Assembly: GCF_004001045.1 (NCBI RefSeq) | Contig: NZ_BIMK01000027.1 | Span: 1 to 64,000 of the forward strand | Source: Paenibacillus chibensis | GTDB taxonomy: Bacteria > Bacillota > Bacilli > Paenibacillales > Paenibacillaceae | Reading direction: 5' to 3' | DNA: 64,000 nucleotides | Shown: piece after piece, positions 34,093 through 41,858 of the stretch | Position numbering within the stretch: position 1 is the first letter of the stretch | How the letters are laid out: the number at the start of each line of letters is the position of its first letter | The notes under the pieces: generated by a model | What the model was told of the DNA's origin: nothing | What the model saw: the letters and a program-made list of their open reading frames with translations, nothing else | Databases searched by the model: none | Made by a program: the position numbers and the translations under genes

Positions 34093-35118
34093 ATGAATAC
34101 CAAAAACCTGACACAACCGAAACAAGACATCGTATTAACCGGAGACCGGACGACCGGCAAGCTGCATCTGGGCCATTACGTCGGCAGCCTGAAAAGCCGG
34201 GTACGGCTTCAGCATCAGTACGAAACGTACATTATGCTCGCGGACGTGCAGGCCTTGACGACCCACTTCAACAACCCCGGCCTGCTCGCTGAAAGTGTGC
34301 GCCAAGTGGCGCTCGATTACCTCTCCGTCGGGATCGATCCGGAGCATGCCACAATTTTCGTGCAGTCGATGATTCCGGAAATCGCCGAGCTCACCTGCAT
34401 TTATTCCATGTTCGTCACCGTCAGCTCGCTGCGGCATAATCCCACGGTGAAGCATGAAGCGCAGGAGCGCGGATACGAGGATCTGTATTACGGCTTTCTC
34501 GGGTACCCGGTCAGTCAAACGGCCGATATTACGTTCTGCAAGGCAACCCTCGTCCCGGCCGGCGAGGATCAAATTCCTCATATCGAGCAGGCGCGGCGGA
34601 TCGTGCGCCGCTTCAATGAACTGTACGCTCCCGTGCTGGTTGAGCCGCAAATTCTCGTCGGCGAGCGGCTGGAGGGACTCGATGGCGGCAGCAAAATGAG
34701 CAAAAGCCTGGGCAATGCCATCTGCCTGGACGCCTCCCCTGAGGATGTACGGACACAGATCCGCAGGGCCAAAACTGATCCGGCACGCATTCACAAAACC
34801 GATCCGGGCCATCCCGAGGTCTGCACCATATACGGCTATCACTGCATTTTCCGCAAAGAGGACAGCGGCAATATCCGGGAACGCTGCCAGCAGGGCAGCA
34901 TTGGCTGCGCCGCCTGCAAGGCCAAAGTGACGGAAGCCATTGAAGAGGTTCTGGAGCCGATTCGCGAACGCCGGGAGCTCTACAGGCACCGGACGAGGGA
35001 TATCGACGATATCCTGATGACGGGAACCGCCAGAGCGCGAAAGGCCGCCCGTCAAACCATGGGCGAGGTGCGCGAGGCGATGGGAATCGATTATTTCACC
35101 GGCCCCTCCGCAGATTGA
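34093..35118 (+). CDS. trpS: Tryptophanyl-tRNA synthetase with putative [4Fe-4S] cysteine motif
   Basis: A class I aminoacyl-tRNA synthetase charging tRNA-Trp in the cytoplasm. The 341-residue protein has the HIGH-type motif 'KLHLGHYVGSL' near residue 20 and 'SKMSKSLGN' near residue 205. It is not the usual Bacillus TrpS type. The C-terminal anticodon region holds Cys-x20-Cys-x6-Cys-x2-Cys ('DPGHPEVC' through 'CQQGSIGCAACK'), close to the x22-x6-x2 motif that binds a [4Fe-4S] cluster in Thermotoga maritima TrpRS. The surrounding sequence ('TDPAR', 'SIGC', 'C-K') also matches that enzyme. AGGAGG precedes the ATG. Expression is under the Trp T-box. It may be a second, alternative synthetase. 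Confidence 0.93.
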   Translation: MNTKNLTQPKQDIVLTGDRTTGKLHLGHYVGSLKSRVRLQHQYETYIMLADVQALTTHFNNPGLLAESVRQVALDYLSVGIDPEHATIFVQSMIPEIAELTCIYSMFVTVSSLRHNPTVKHEAQERGYEDLYYGFLGYPVSQTADITFCKATLVPAGEDQIPHIEQARRIVRRFNELYAPVLVEPQILVGERLEGLDGGSKMSKSLGNAICLDASPEDVRTQIRRAKTDPARIHKTDPGHPEVCTIYGYHCIFRKEDSGNIRERCQQGSIGCAACKAKVTEAIEEVLEPIRERRELYRHRTRDIDDILMTGTARARKAARQTMGEVREAMGIDYFTGPSAD

Positions 35119-35130
35119 AAATATGCGTCC

Positions 35131-35165
35131 GGCTGCTCCGTTCATTCATGCGGGGTGGCCTTTTT
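35131..35165 (+). terminator. trpS terminator
   Basis: A 10-bp stem with G-U pairs (35131-35140 with 35151-35160) followed by five T, 12 bases past the trpS stop codon. Confidence 0.8.
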
Positions 35166-35193
35166 CATGCCGTCTGGAAAACTTATCATTTTA

Positions 35194-35207
35194 GGGAAGC
35201 GTTTACA
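35194..35207. promoter_or_regulatory. Candidate cre (CcpA) site before the AfuABC-like operon
   Basis: GGGAAGCGTTTACA matches the cre consensus TGWAANCGNTNWCA at 12 of 14 positions, with the central AAGCGTTTACA intact. It points to carbon control. No Fur-box-like palindrome was seen here. Confidence 0.45.
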
Positions 35208-35256
35208 AAAACGGATACTTCACAGGAAAAAACACCATCCTAATGGAGCATTTTAG

Positions 35257-35290
35257 TTGCGAATATTAGACGATGTTTGCGGATTGTAGG
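35257..35290 (+). promoter_or_regulatory. Direct repeats, candidate binding site of the AraC-type regulator
   Basis: TTGCGAATATTAGA (35257-35270) and TTGCGGATTGTAGG (35277-35290) agree at 10 of 14 positions with a 20-bp period, i.e. on nearly the same DNA face. A promoter-like TGTATT lies at 35301-35306. AraC-type regulators typically bind such tandem repeats. Confidence 0.4.
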
Positions 35291-35364
35291 ATTTTTAGGC
35301 TGTATTCGTGCTGTTACAATAAATTTGCATCAGAAATTATCATACAGTTAGGGAGTTGAATCAA

Positions 35365-36387
35365 GTGAAGAAGATGTCCATGTTATTGGTGGCATGCATG
35401 CTAGTATTGGGGGCACTCAGCGGCTGCGGAAACAGCGAGTCCAGCAAAGAAAAAGAGAACAAGCTCGTTGTCTACAGCCCGAACAGTGAAGAAATTATTA
35501 AAACGATCATTCCGATGTTCGAAAAACAAACCGGGATTACCGTCGAGCTTGTAACGGCTGGCACAGGCGAAATTATTAAGCGCTTACAATCCGAAAAGCA
35601 GAACCCGTACGCCGACGTCATGTTTGGCGGCTCGATGGCAGGATACCGCGAGAACAAAGCTTTGTACGAGCCTTACGTATCTCCTAACGATCAGGATCTG
35701 ATCGAGGGTCACCGCAACACAACCGGATTCGCAACTCCTTACATTTCTGATGGAAGCGTTTTACTCGTCAATAAGAACCTCGTCGGCGACATCAAAATCG
35801 AAGGTTATGCCGACCTGCTCAACCCGAAGCTGAAGGGTAAAATCGCCTCGGCCGATCCGGCCAGCTCCAGCTCCGCCTTCGCCCAGCTGACCAACATGCT
35901 GAAAGCCATGGGCGGCGATTATGAAAGCGAGCAAGGCTGGAACTATGTCAGCGAGCTGGTGAAGAACCTGGACGGCAAAATCGCCAGCGGCTCCGGCGCG
36001 GTTCATAAGAGCGTAGCCGACGGCGAATACGTCGTAGGCCTGACCTATGAAGATCCGGCCAGCACTTACGTGCGCAACGGCGCACCTGTCGAAGTGGTGT
36101 ATCCAAAAGAAGGAGCCGTTTTCCTTGATGCCGCTTCCGGCATCGTCAAAGGCGCGCCGCATATGGATAACGCCAAGAAGTTCATCGACTTCATTCTGTC
36201 CCAGGAAGCGCAGGACGCGTTCGGTACCCAATTGACCAACCGTCCGCTCCGCAAAGATGCCAAGCTCGGCGACTATATGACGCCATACAGCAAAATCAAC
36301 ATGATCGACGAAGACACGGATTATGTGAGCGAGCATAAGTCCAAAATCGTTGAAAAATACACCGATGTATTCACAAGCGTAAAATAA
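35365..36387 (+). CDS. Solute-binding lipoprotein, FbpA/AfuA-like
   Basis: The receptor of a binding-protein-dependent importer. A GTG at 35365, 10 nt after AGGGAG, gives 340 residues. The lipobox 'LSGCGN' lies near residue 20. The mature protein has 'LVVYSPNSEEIIKTIIPMFEKQTGI', 'YADVMFGGS', 'GSGAVHKSVADGEYVVGLTYE' and 'AKKFIDFILSQEAQDAFG', the pattern of the ferric/sugar-phosphate/phosphonate receptor group. Databases often call these iron-binding. The linked YesM/YesN pair and cre-like site fit an organic phosphate such as hexose phosphate (as in AfuA and HptA) better. The ligand is not settled by sequence. Confidence 0.88.
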   Translation: MKKMSMLLVACMLVLGALSGCGNSESSKEKENKLVVYSPNSEEIIKTIIPMFEKQTGITVELVTAGTGEIIKRLQSEKQNPYADVMFGGSMAGYRENKALYEPYVSPNDQDLIEGHRNTTGFATPYISDGSVLLVNKNLVGDIKIEGYADLLNPKLKGKIASADPASSSSAFAQLTNMLKAMGGDYESEQGWNYVSELVKNLDGKIASGSGAVHKSVADGEYVVGLTYEDPASTYVRNGAPVEVVYPKEGAVFLDAASGIVKGAPHMDNAKKFIDFILSQEAQDAFGTQLTNRPLRKDAKLGDYMTPYSKINMIDEDTDYVSEHKSKIVEKYTDVFTSVK

Positions 36388-36416
36388 TGAATTTATAAAA
36401 AAAGCAGGTGACAACG

Positions 36417-37523
36417 ATGAGCGTGACCATATCCATTCAAGACCTCGTGAAAAAATATGGAGAATCCGTCGTCATCCCCGAGCTTTCCGTGGAGATCCAA
36501 AAGGGTGAGTTCTTCACCCTTCTGGGTCCTTCCGGATGCGGGAAAACGACGCTGCTCCGCATGATTGCAGGCTTTAACAGCATCGAGGGCGGAACGATCT
36601 CTTTTAACGACAAAGTTATCAATAACGTAGAGCCCGGGAAGCGCAACATCGGCATGGTGTTCCAGAGTTACGCCATCTTCCCCCATCTTACCGTCAAAGG
36701 AAACATTGCCTTCGGTCTGCAGAACCGGAAAATGTCGAAGCCCGAAATTGCCGAAAAGGTCGAGGATATTTTAAAAGTGGTGCAAATCGAGCAGTTTCAA
36801 GACCGGATGCCGAAGAACCTTTCCGGCGGTCAGCAGCAGCGCGTGGCCCTTGCCAGGGCAATCGTCATCCGTCCGGATGTCTTGCTGATGGATGAGCCTC
36901 TCTCCAATCTTGACGCCAAGCTGCGGATCGACATGCGGAATGCCATCAAGGAGATTCAGCGCGAAGTCGGCATTACGACCGTCTATGTCACGCATGACCA
37001 GGAAGAAGCGATGGCCGTCTCGGACCGGATTGCGGTGATGAAATCGGGCATCATTCAGCATTTGGGCACGCCGCAGGAAATCTATCAGCGCCCCGCCAAC
37101 GTATTCGTTGCCACGTTTATCGGCCGCACGAACATCGTCGATGCCACGCTGAAGCATGAGCAAGGACAGTACACGCTGCAGTTGGAGCAGGGTTACCAGG
37201 AGGTTATCCCGAACGTGCGGGTACCGAAAGCCAATGCTCAAAGCTCTCTCGCCGTCAAAGTCTCGATCCGTCCGGAGGAGTTTATCATGTCCGAAGATCA
37301 GACCGGCATCCAAGCCACCATCGTGCACAGCGTATTCTTGGGGCAGCACACGCAGTACTTCGTGGACCTGGCTTCCGGGCAGCGCGCGGAAATTACCCAG
37401 GAATCCCAAACGGCGCAGCTGCTTTCGCCGGGCCAAACCATTTATCTCAAGGTGAAGCCGGATAAAATCAACGTGTATGATGCCAAGGGAGAATTAAACT
37501 ATACAGGGAGCGCTCAGCTATGA
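36417..37523 (+). CDS. ABC transporter ATP-binding protein, FbpC/AfuC/PotA-like
   Basis: The energising subunit of the importer, 368 residues. Motifs are Walker A 'GPSGCGKTT' near residue 40, signature 'LSGGQQQRVALARA' near residue 135, Walker B 'VLLMDEPLSNLD' and the switch His in 'VTHDQEEA'. A C-terminal TOBE region of about 120 residues follows. The ATG at 36417 is preceded by AGGTGA. The gene lies 29 bp after the receptor gene and overlaps the permease by 4 bp. A role as shared ATPase for the CUT1 transporters is unlikely, since it belongs to a different ATPase branch. Confidence 0.93.
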   Translation: MSVTISIQDLVKKYGESVVIPELSVEIQKGEFFTLLGPSGCGKTTLLRMIAGFNSIEGGTISFNDKVINNVEPGKRNIGMVFQSYAIFPHLTVKGNIAFGLQNRKMSKPEIAEKVEDILKVVQIEQFQDRMPKNLSGGQQQRVALARAIVIRPDVLLMDEPLSNLDAKLRIDMRNAIKEIQREVGITTVYVTHDQEEAMAVSDRIAVMKSGIIQHLGTPQEIYQRPANVFVATFIGRTNIVDATLKHEQGQYTLQLEQGYQEVIPNVRVPKANAQSSLAVKVSIRPEEFIMSEDQTGIQATIVHSVFLGQHTQYFVDLASGQRAEITQESQTAQLLSPGQTIYLKVKPDKINVYDAKGELNYTGSAQL

Positions 37524-39175
37524 ACCGGGCCCGCAGAAGATTTGACATCTGGACCAATATCTCGCTGCTGATCTTTTTGTTCTATATCGTCTTTTTGGCA
37601 CTCCCCTTGTTTACATTATTGATCAAGAGCTTTTACAATGGAACGACCGGCGACTTTTCGCTCGCGTATTTCGTGAAGTTTTTCAGCAAGCCCTATTACT
37701 TAAACGCCCTCTTCAATAGCATTAAAGTCACAATTTGCGTTACGCTGCTGGCTGCCGTCATTGCAACGCCGCTGGCATACATCATGGCTACGGTCAAAAT
37801 CAGAGGCAATTCCACCATTCGCATCCTTATTCTGATCTCGTCGATGTCGGCCCCGTTCATCGGTGCCTACTCTTGGATCCTTTTGCTTGGGAGAAACGGT
37901 GTGATCACCAAATTCGTCAAAAGCGTGTTTGGTTTCACCATGCCTGATATATATGGCTTCGGCGGTATTTTGCTCGTATTGACCCTGCAGATGGTGCCGC
38001 TAATCTTTATGTACGTGTCCGGCGCGCTGAAAAGCGTCGACCAATCCCTCATGGAAGCCGCGGAAAGCATGGGCTACAAGGGCATCAGCAAAATGCGGAA
38101 GGTGCTCCTTCCTCTCATCACGCCGACTCTGCTTGCGGGCGGACTGCTCGTCTTCATGCGCGCGCTCGCCGATTTCGGTACGCCGATGCTGATCGGCGAA
38201 GGCTACAGAACAGTGCCTGTCCTGATCTTCAACGAATTTATCAGCGAGGTTGGTGGCGACGACGGCTTTGCCGCAGCGATCAGCGTCATCGTCGTGATAT
38301 TCGCGACGGCCGTCTTCCTGCTGCAAAAATCCGTCTCTAACCGTAAATCCTACACGATGAGCGCGCTCAATCCGATTGAAGCGAAAAGCAAAAAAGGCAT
38401 CGGAAACGTGCTGGCTCATATCGTAATTTACCTGTACACCCTGCTTGCCCTGCTGCCGCAGCTGTACGTCATTTATACTTCCTTCCTGAAAACGTCCGGC
38501 AGAATATTCGTGAAGGGATACTCGCTGGACAGCTACAGAGAGGCATTCGACAGCATCGGCAGCGCCATACAGAATACGTTCGTGCTGGCGATTTCCTCGC
38601 TGATCATCATTATTTTGCTGGCCGTGCTCATTGCCTATGTCACAGTCCGCCGAAAAAATGCGCTGACCAACACGCTAGACATTTTTACGATGTTCCCTTA
38701 TATCGTGCCCGGCTCGATTCTCGGGATCGCGCTGCTGGTGACCTTTAACCACAAGCCGCTCGTGATCAGCGGAACGGCCATCATCATTATCGTCTCCTTT
38801 GTCATCCGGCGGCTGCCCTATACGATCCGGTCCAGCGCCGCCATATTGCATCAGATCAACGGAGGCATTGAGGAGGCCGCCATCAGTCTCGGAGCCTCGC
38901 AGATGAAGACCTTCTTCAAGATCACCCTGCCGATGATGATCGCCGGGGTCGTCTCGGGCGCGATCCTCAGCTGGGTCACAATCATCACCGAGCTGAGTAC
39001 ATCGATCATTCTGTACACGGCTAAAACCAAGACCGTTACGGTCGCCATCTATACCGAAGTCATTCGGGGCAACTATGGCGTGGCAGCGGCATTATCCACG
39101 ATCCTGACGGTCATTACCGTCGTCTCGCTGCTGATTTTCCTGAAGCTTACCGGACAAAAGGAAATTTCCATGTAA
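37520..39175 (+). CDS. Fused ABC permease, FbpB/AfuB-like
   Basis: A 551-residue membrane protein made of two permease halves of about 270 residues each, as in the FbpB/AfuB group where one polypeptide forms the channel. Each half has about six helices and an EAA loop: 'LMEAAESMGYKGISKMRKVLLPLI' near residue 180 and 'IEEAAISLGASQMKTFFKITLPMM' near residue 455. It overlaps the ATPase gene by 4 bp (ATGA). A terminator-like hairpin follows before the kinase gene, so transporter and sensor genes may be unequally expressed. Confidence 0.92.
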   Translation: MNRARRRFDIWTNISLLIFLFYIVFLALPLFTLLIKSFYNGTTGDFSLAYFVKFFSKPYYLNALFNSIKVTICVTLLAAVIATPLAYIMATVKIRGNSTIRILILISSMSAPFIGAYSWILLLGRNGVITKFVKSVFGFTMPDIYGFGGILLVLTLQMVPLIFMYVSGALKSVDQSLMEAAESMGYKGISKMRKVLLPLITPTLLAGGLLVFMRALADFGTPMLIGEGYRTVPVLIFNEFISEVGGDDGFAAAISVIVVIFATAVFLLQKSVSNRKSYTMSALNPIEAKSKKGIGNVLAHIVIYLYTLLALLPQLYVIYTSFLKTSGRIFVKGYSLDSYREAFDSIGSAIQNTFVLAISSLIIIILLAVLIAYVTVRRKNALTNTLDIFTMFPYIVPGSILGIALLVTFNHKPLVISGTAIIIIVSFVIRRLPYTIRSSAAILHQINGGIEEAAISLGASQMKTFFKITLPMMIAGVVSGAILSWVTIITELSTSIILYTAKTKTVTVAIYTEVIRGNYGVAAALSTILTVITVVSLLIFLKLTGQKEISM

Positions 39176-39193
39176 AGATGGCTGTCCGTCAAC

Positions 39194-39233
39194 CAAGTCG
39201 GTTCCTGTAATTTACACAGGGCCGACTTGTTTT
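39194..39233 (+). terminator. Terminator or attenuator between permease and kinase genes
   Basis: An 8-bp outer stem (39194-39201 with 39222-39229) and a 5-bp inner stem (39204-39208 with 39216-39220) are followed by TTTTA. It separates the transporter genes from the downstream histidine kinase and may be leaky. Confidence 0.65.
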
Positions 39234-39283
39234 ACATCAAGAAAGGCACAATAGGAAGCAGCTTAGGCCGGAAGGAGGAACCC

Positions 39284-40984
39284 ATGCGGCGCAGAAAAAA
39301 CCGGAATTTCCAGGAATCCACCCGTCACTTGTTTCGGCTGTACACCCTCATTCCGTTCACGATCCTGATCGTCCTGTTCGTCGTATTCACAGCGATCAAC
39401 GGCAAGATCACGCTCAAGAACCGCACCGCCGAGGCTTCGCTCGAAATCAGCCAATCCATCGCCGGGGTATACGGGGAGTACGAAGCGGAAGTAAGCCGCA
39501 TGGCGGCCTCCCCTGCCGTGGTGAAGTATGCGGACACGCATCTGGACAGCGAGGACGTGTACGCCGAATTTTATGATTTTAACAACCGCCAGCAGGTAAA
39601 GAGCATTTTTCATATCGTAGACACGCAGGGGGTATTCCTGGCTTCTTCCGCTGCGCCGGATGAGCTCAGCGCCGATCTGGCCTTCGGCAGCCTGCTGCAC
39701 CGGATCTCCCTGAAGCCGGACGCGCTGCTGACGGAGATGAACAGCTTCCGCTATTCCCATGACCGTTCTACGGACTACACTTTTGGTAAAGCCATCCGCA
39801 AGGACGGGCGCACGATCGCTTACCTGGTTTTCCAGCTGATCGAGGCGGACATGCAAAAGCTCATCTTCGTGCAGAACAACGAAGTCGCGGTCGTCACGGA
39901 TGAGCATCACGCGATCATCGCGACGACCAGCAACATCACCAAGGGCATCCTGAACAAATTCAGCCCCACGCAGGACGGAAACGGCCATGTGCTGCTGAGC
40001 GGGGGCAAATATTACATGCATACGAGGGAGATTCCGAACACGCCGATCCGGGTGCATACGCTGAATTCGGTCAAATCCGAAACCTCGACGCTGTACACGC
40101 TGTCCATTTTCATCGCGGCGACCAGCATCCTGCTGTGGATCGTCATTCATTTTCTATCCAAAAACATGTCCGAGCGCAATTCCGAGTCGATCGACAAGCT
40201 GGTGTTCGCCCTGCGGAAACTCCGCGAAGGCCATTTGAACGAATACGTGGACATCCGCACCGGAGACGAATTCGAGATTCTGGGCCATCAGTATAACAAT
40301 ATGCTGGACCGGATCAAGGATTTGCTGGATAAAAATAAAGAGCTGTCGCGGATCAGCACGCTCGTCGAGGTGAAGCAGCTGCAGTCGCAGTTTCATCCGC
40401 ATTTTATTTTCAATGTGCTGGAAACGCTTCGCTATGCCATCAAAATCGACGCCAAGCAAGCCCAGGACATCGTCATGATTCTCTCCCGGCTCCTCCGGTA
40501 CAGCATCGGCGACGAGCGCAGCGTGAAGCTGAGCGACGACCTGAATTATGTGCGGGATTATTTGAGCCTACAGCAAATCCGCTTCAAGGAACGACTGAGC
40601 TATCACATTCAGATGACGGACGATGCCGGAAGCATTTACGTGCCCAAGCTGCTGCTGCAGGCCGTAATTGAGAACTCCATCAAATACGGTTATCAGGGAC
40701 AAAGCAGCGTCAATATCGACATCATCGTCTACACGGCGGAGGGACGGCTTATTTTACAGGTGCTGGACAACGGTCCGGGCATGAGCCCCGAACGGCTGGA
40801 AGAAGTGCATCAAATCTTGAAAAATCATCATAATACTACTGAACATATCGGGCTCTACAATATTCACCGGCGGCTGGTGCTTTTATATGGTGAAGGGTAC
40901 GGAATTCAGATCCGCAGCAGCGAAGGGACCGGCACCTGCGTGACGCTGACCATTCCTTATGAAACGGGGGAATACCATGTTTAA
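39284..40984 (+). CDS. YesM/HptS-like sensor histidine kinase
   Basis: A membrane kinase of 566 residues from the ATG at 39284 (AAGGAGG 6 nt upstream). Two helices (about 17-36 and 275-297) flank a sensing domain, followed by a HAMP region. The catalytic part has 'QLQSQFHPHFIFNVLETLRYAI' with the phospho-acceptor His, then 'LLLQAVIENSIKYGYQ', 'VLDNGPGMSP' and 'IGLYNIHRRLVLLYG'. Its stop codon overlaps the start of the regulator gene by 8 bp. The arrangement next to an AfuABC-like transporter recalls staphylococcal HptRSA, which senses hexose phosphate. Confidence 0.92.
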   Translation: MRRRKNRNFQESTRHLFRLYTLIPFTILIVLFVVFTAINGKITLKNRTAEASLEISQSIAGVYGEYEAEVSRMAASPAVVKYADTHLDSEDVYAEFYDFNNRQQVKSIFHIVDTQGVFLASSAAPDELSADLAFGSLLHRISLKPDALLTEMNSFRYSHDRSTDYTFGKAIRKDGRTIAYLVFQLIEADMQKLIFVQNNEVAVVTDEHHAIIATTSNITKGILNKFSPTQDGNGHVLLSGGKYYMHTREIPNTPIRVHTLNSVKSETSTLYTLSIFIAATSILLWIVIHFLSKNMSERNSESIDKLVFALRKLREGHLNEYVDIRTGDEFEILGHQYNNMLDRIKDLLDKNKELSRISTLVEVKQLQSQFHPHFIFNVLETLRYAIKIDAKQAQDIVMILSRLLRYSIGDERSVKLSDDLNYVRDYLSLQQIRFKERLSYHIQMTDDAGSIYVPKLLLQAVIENSIKYGYQGQSSVNIDIIVYTAEGRLILQVLDNGPGMSPERLEEVHQILKNHHNTTEHIGLYNIHRRLVLLYGEGYGIQIRSSEGTGTCVTLTIPYETGEYHV

Positions 40985-41768
40985 GATACTGCTCGCGGAA
41001 GACGAGGATATGATCCGCAAGGGCATCCTGTACAGCATCGACTGGCTGGAGTACGACTGCGTCGTCATTGACGAAGCCTGCAACGGGCAGGAGGGTCTCG
41101 GCAAAATCAGCGAGCACCGGCCTGACATCGTCATTACGGACATCAATATGCCCATCATGGGCGGCATCGAGATGATCGAGCAGGGACTGAAAATCCACCC
41201 CTTCAGCAGTATTATCATCTCGGGCTATAACGAATTTCATCTCGCGAAAAAAGCAATCCAGCTTGGCGTCAGCGAGTTTCTGGTCAAGCCCCTGGAGGAG
41301 GATCAGCTGATCGCCGCGCTGGAATCGGCCAAAACCAAAGCCGAATGGATGCTCAAATTCAAGCAGATCTCGGACCAAACCCAAACGAAGGAAGAAGTCA
41401 TCAATCCGGCATTTCTCGGGAAAAATCTGAAAACCTCCAGGTACGTCTCCAAAATGATCGATTATATCCAGGAAAACTATGACCGTAAAATCAGCATTCA
41501 TGATCTGGTCGAACAGCTTGGCGTCAGCGCGACGTATCTGAACCAGAAGTTCAAGTCCGAGACGACCTATACGTTCAATGATTTTTTGAACCGCTACCGC
41601 ATTCACAAGGCCATGGACCTGTTAAAAGCAGGCGACGGCAAAGTGTACACGATCGCCCATTCCATAGGCTTCAGCGATTATAAATACTTTATCAGCATTT
41701 TCAAAAAATACGCCCACTGCACGCCAAGCCAGTTTCAGGAGTATCACTATAAGACGATGGATAGCTAA
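40977..41768 (+). CDS. Response regulator with AraC DNA-binding domain, HptR-like
   Basis: A short YesN-type regulator of 263 residues. The receiver domain shows 'LLAEDEDMIRK', the phospho-acceptor Asp in 'DIVITDINMPIMGG' and 'SEFLVKPLEE'. The AraC double helix-turn-helix covers the last 100 residues ('ISIHDLVEQLGVSATYLNQKF' region and 'YTIAHSIGFSDYKYFISIFKK' region). The ATG lies within the end of the kinase gene, with GGGGG upstream, so the pair is translationally coupled. Likely targets are the direct repeats before the transporter operon. Confidence 0.92.
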   Translation: MFKILLAEDEDMIRKGILYSIDWLEYDCVVIDEACNGQEGLGKISEHRPDIVITDINMPIMGGIEMIEQGLKIHPFSSIIISGYNEFHLAKKAIQLGVSEFLVKPLEEDQLIAALESAKTKAEWMLKFKQISDQTQTKEEVINPAFLGKNLKTSRYVSKMIDYIQENYDRKISIHDLVEQLGVSATYLNQKFKSETTYTFNDFLNRYRIHKAMDLLKAGDGKVYTIAHSIGFSDYKYFISIFKKYAHCTPSQFQEYHYKTMDS

Positions 41769-41788
41769 ATCTATCCCGTTAACAAAAT

Positions 41789-41838
41789 AAAACCAGCTGA
41801 TCCTTACGCCTCTCGGCTTCGGAAACGGCTGGTTTTTT
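41789..41838. terminator. Bidirectional terminator between the regulator and SGNH genes
   Basis: A 9-bp outer stem (AAAACCAGC 41789-41797 with GCTGGTTTT 41828-41836) around a partly paired 30-nt interior. T runs on both sides serve the two convergent transcripts. Confidence 0.75.
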
Positions 41839-41858
41839 GCTTACTCTCGTGCTTCGTA

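Noticed and set aside
34135..35145. A 336-codon minus-strand frame opposite trpS
   Set aside because: No start signal or recognisable motif; trpS on the plus strand has T-box, ribosome binding site and full motifs.
35356..36387. Plain annotation of the receptor as iron(III)-binding
   Set aside because: Family includes sugar-phosphate and phosphonate receptors; context (YesM/YesN pair, cre-like site) does not favour iron. Left as undetermined ligand.
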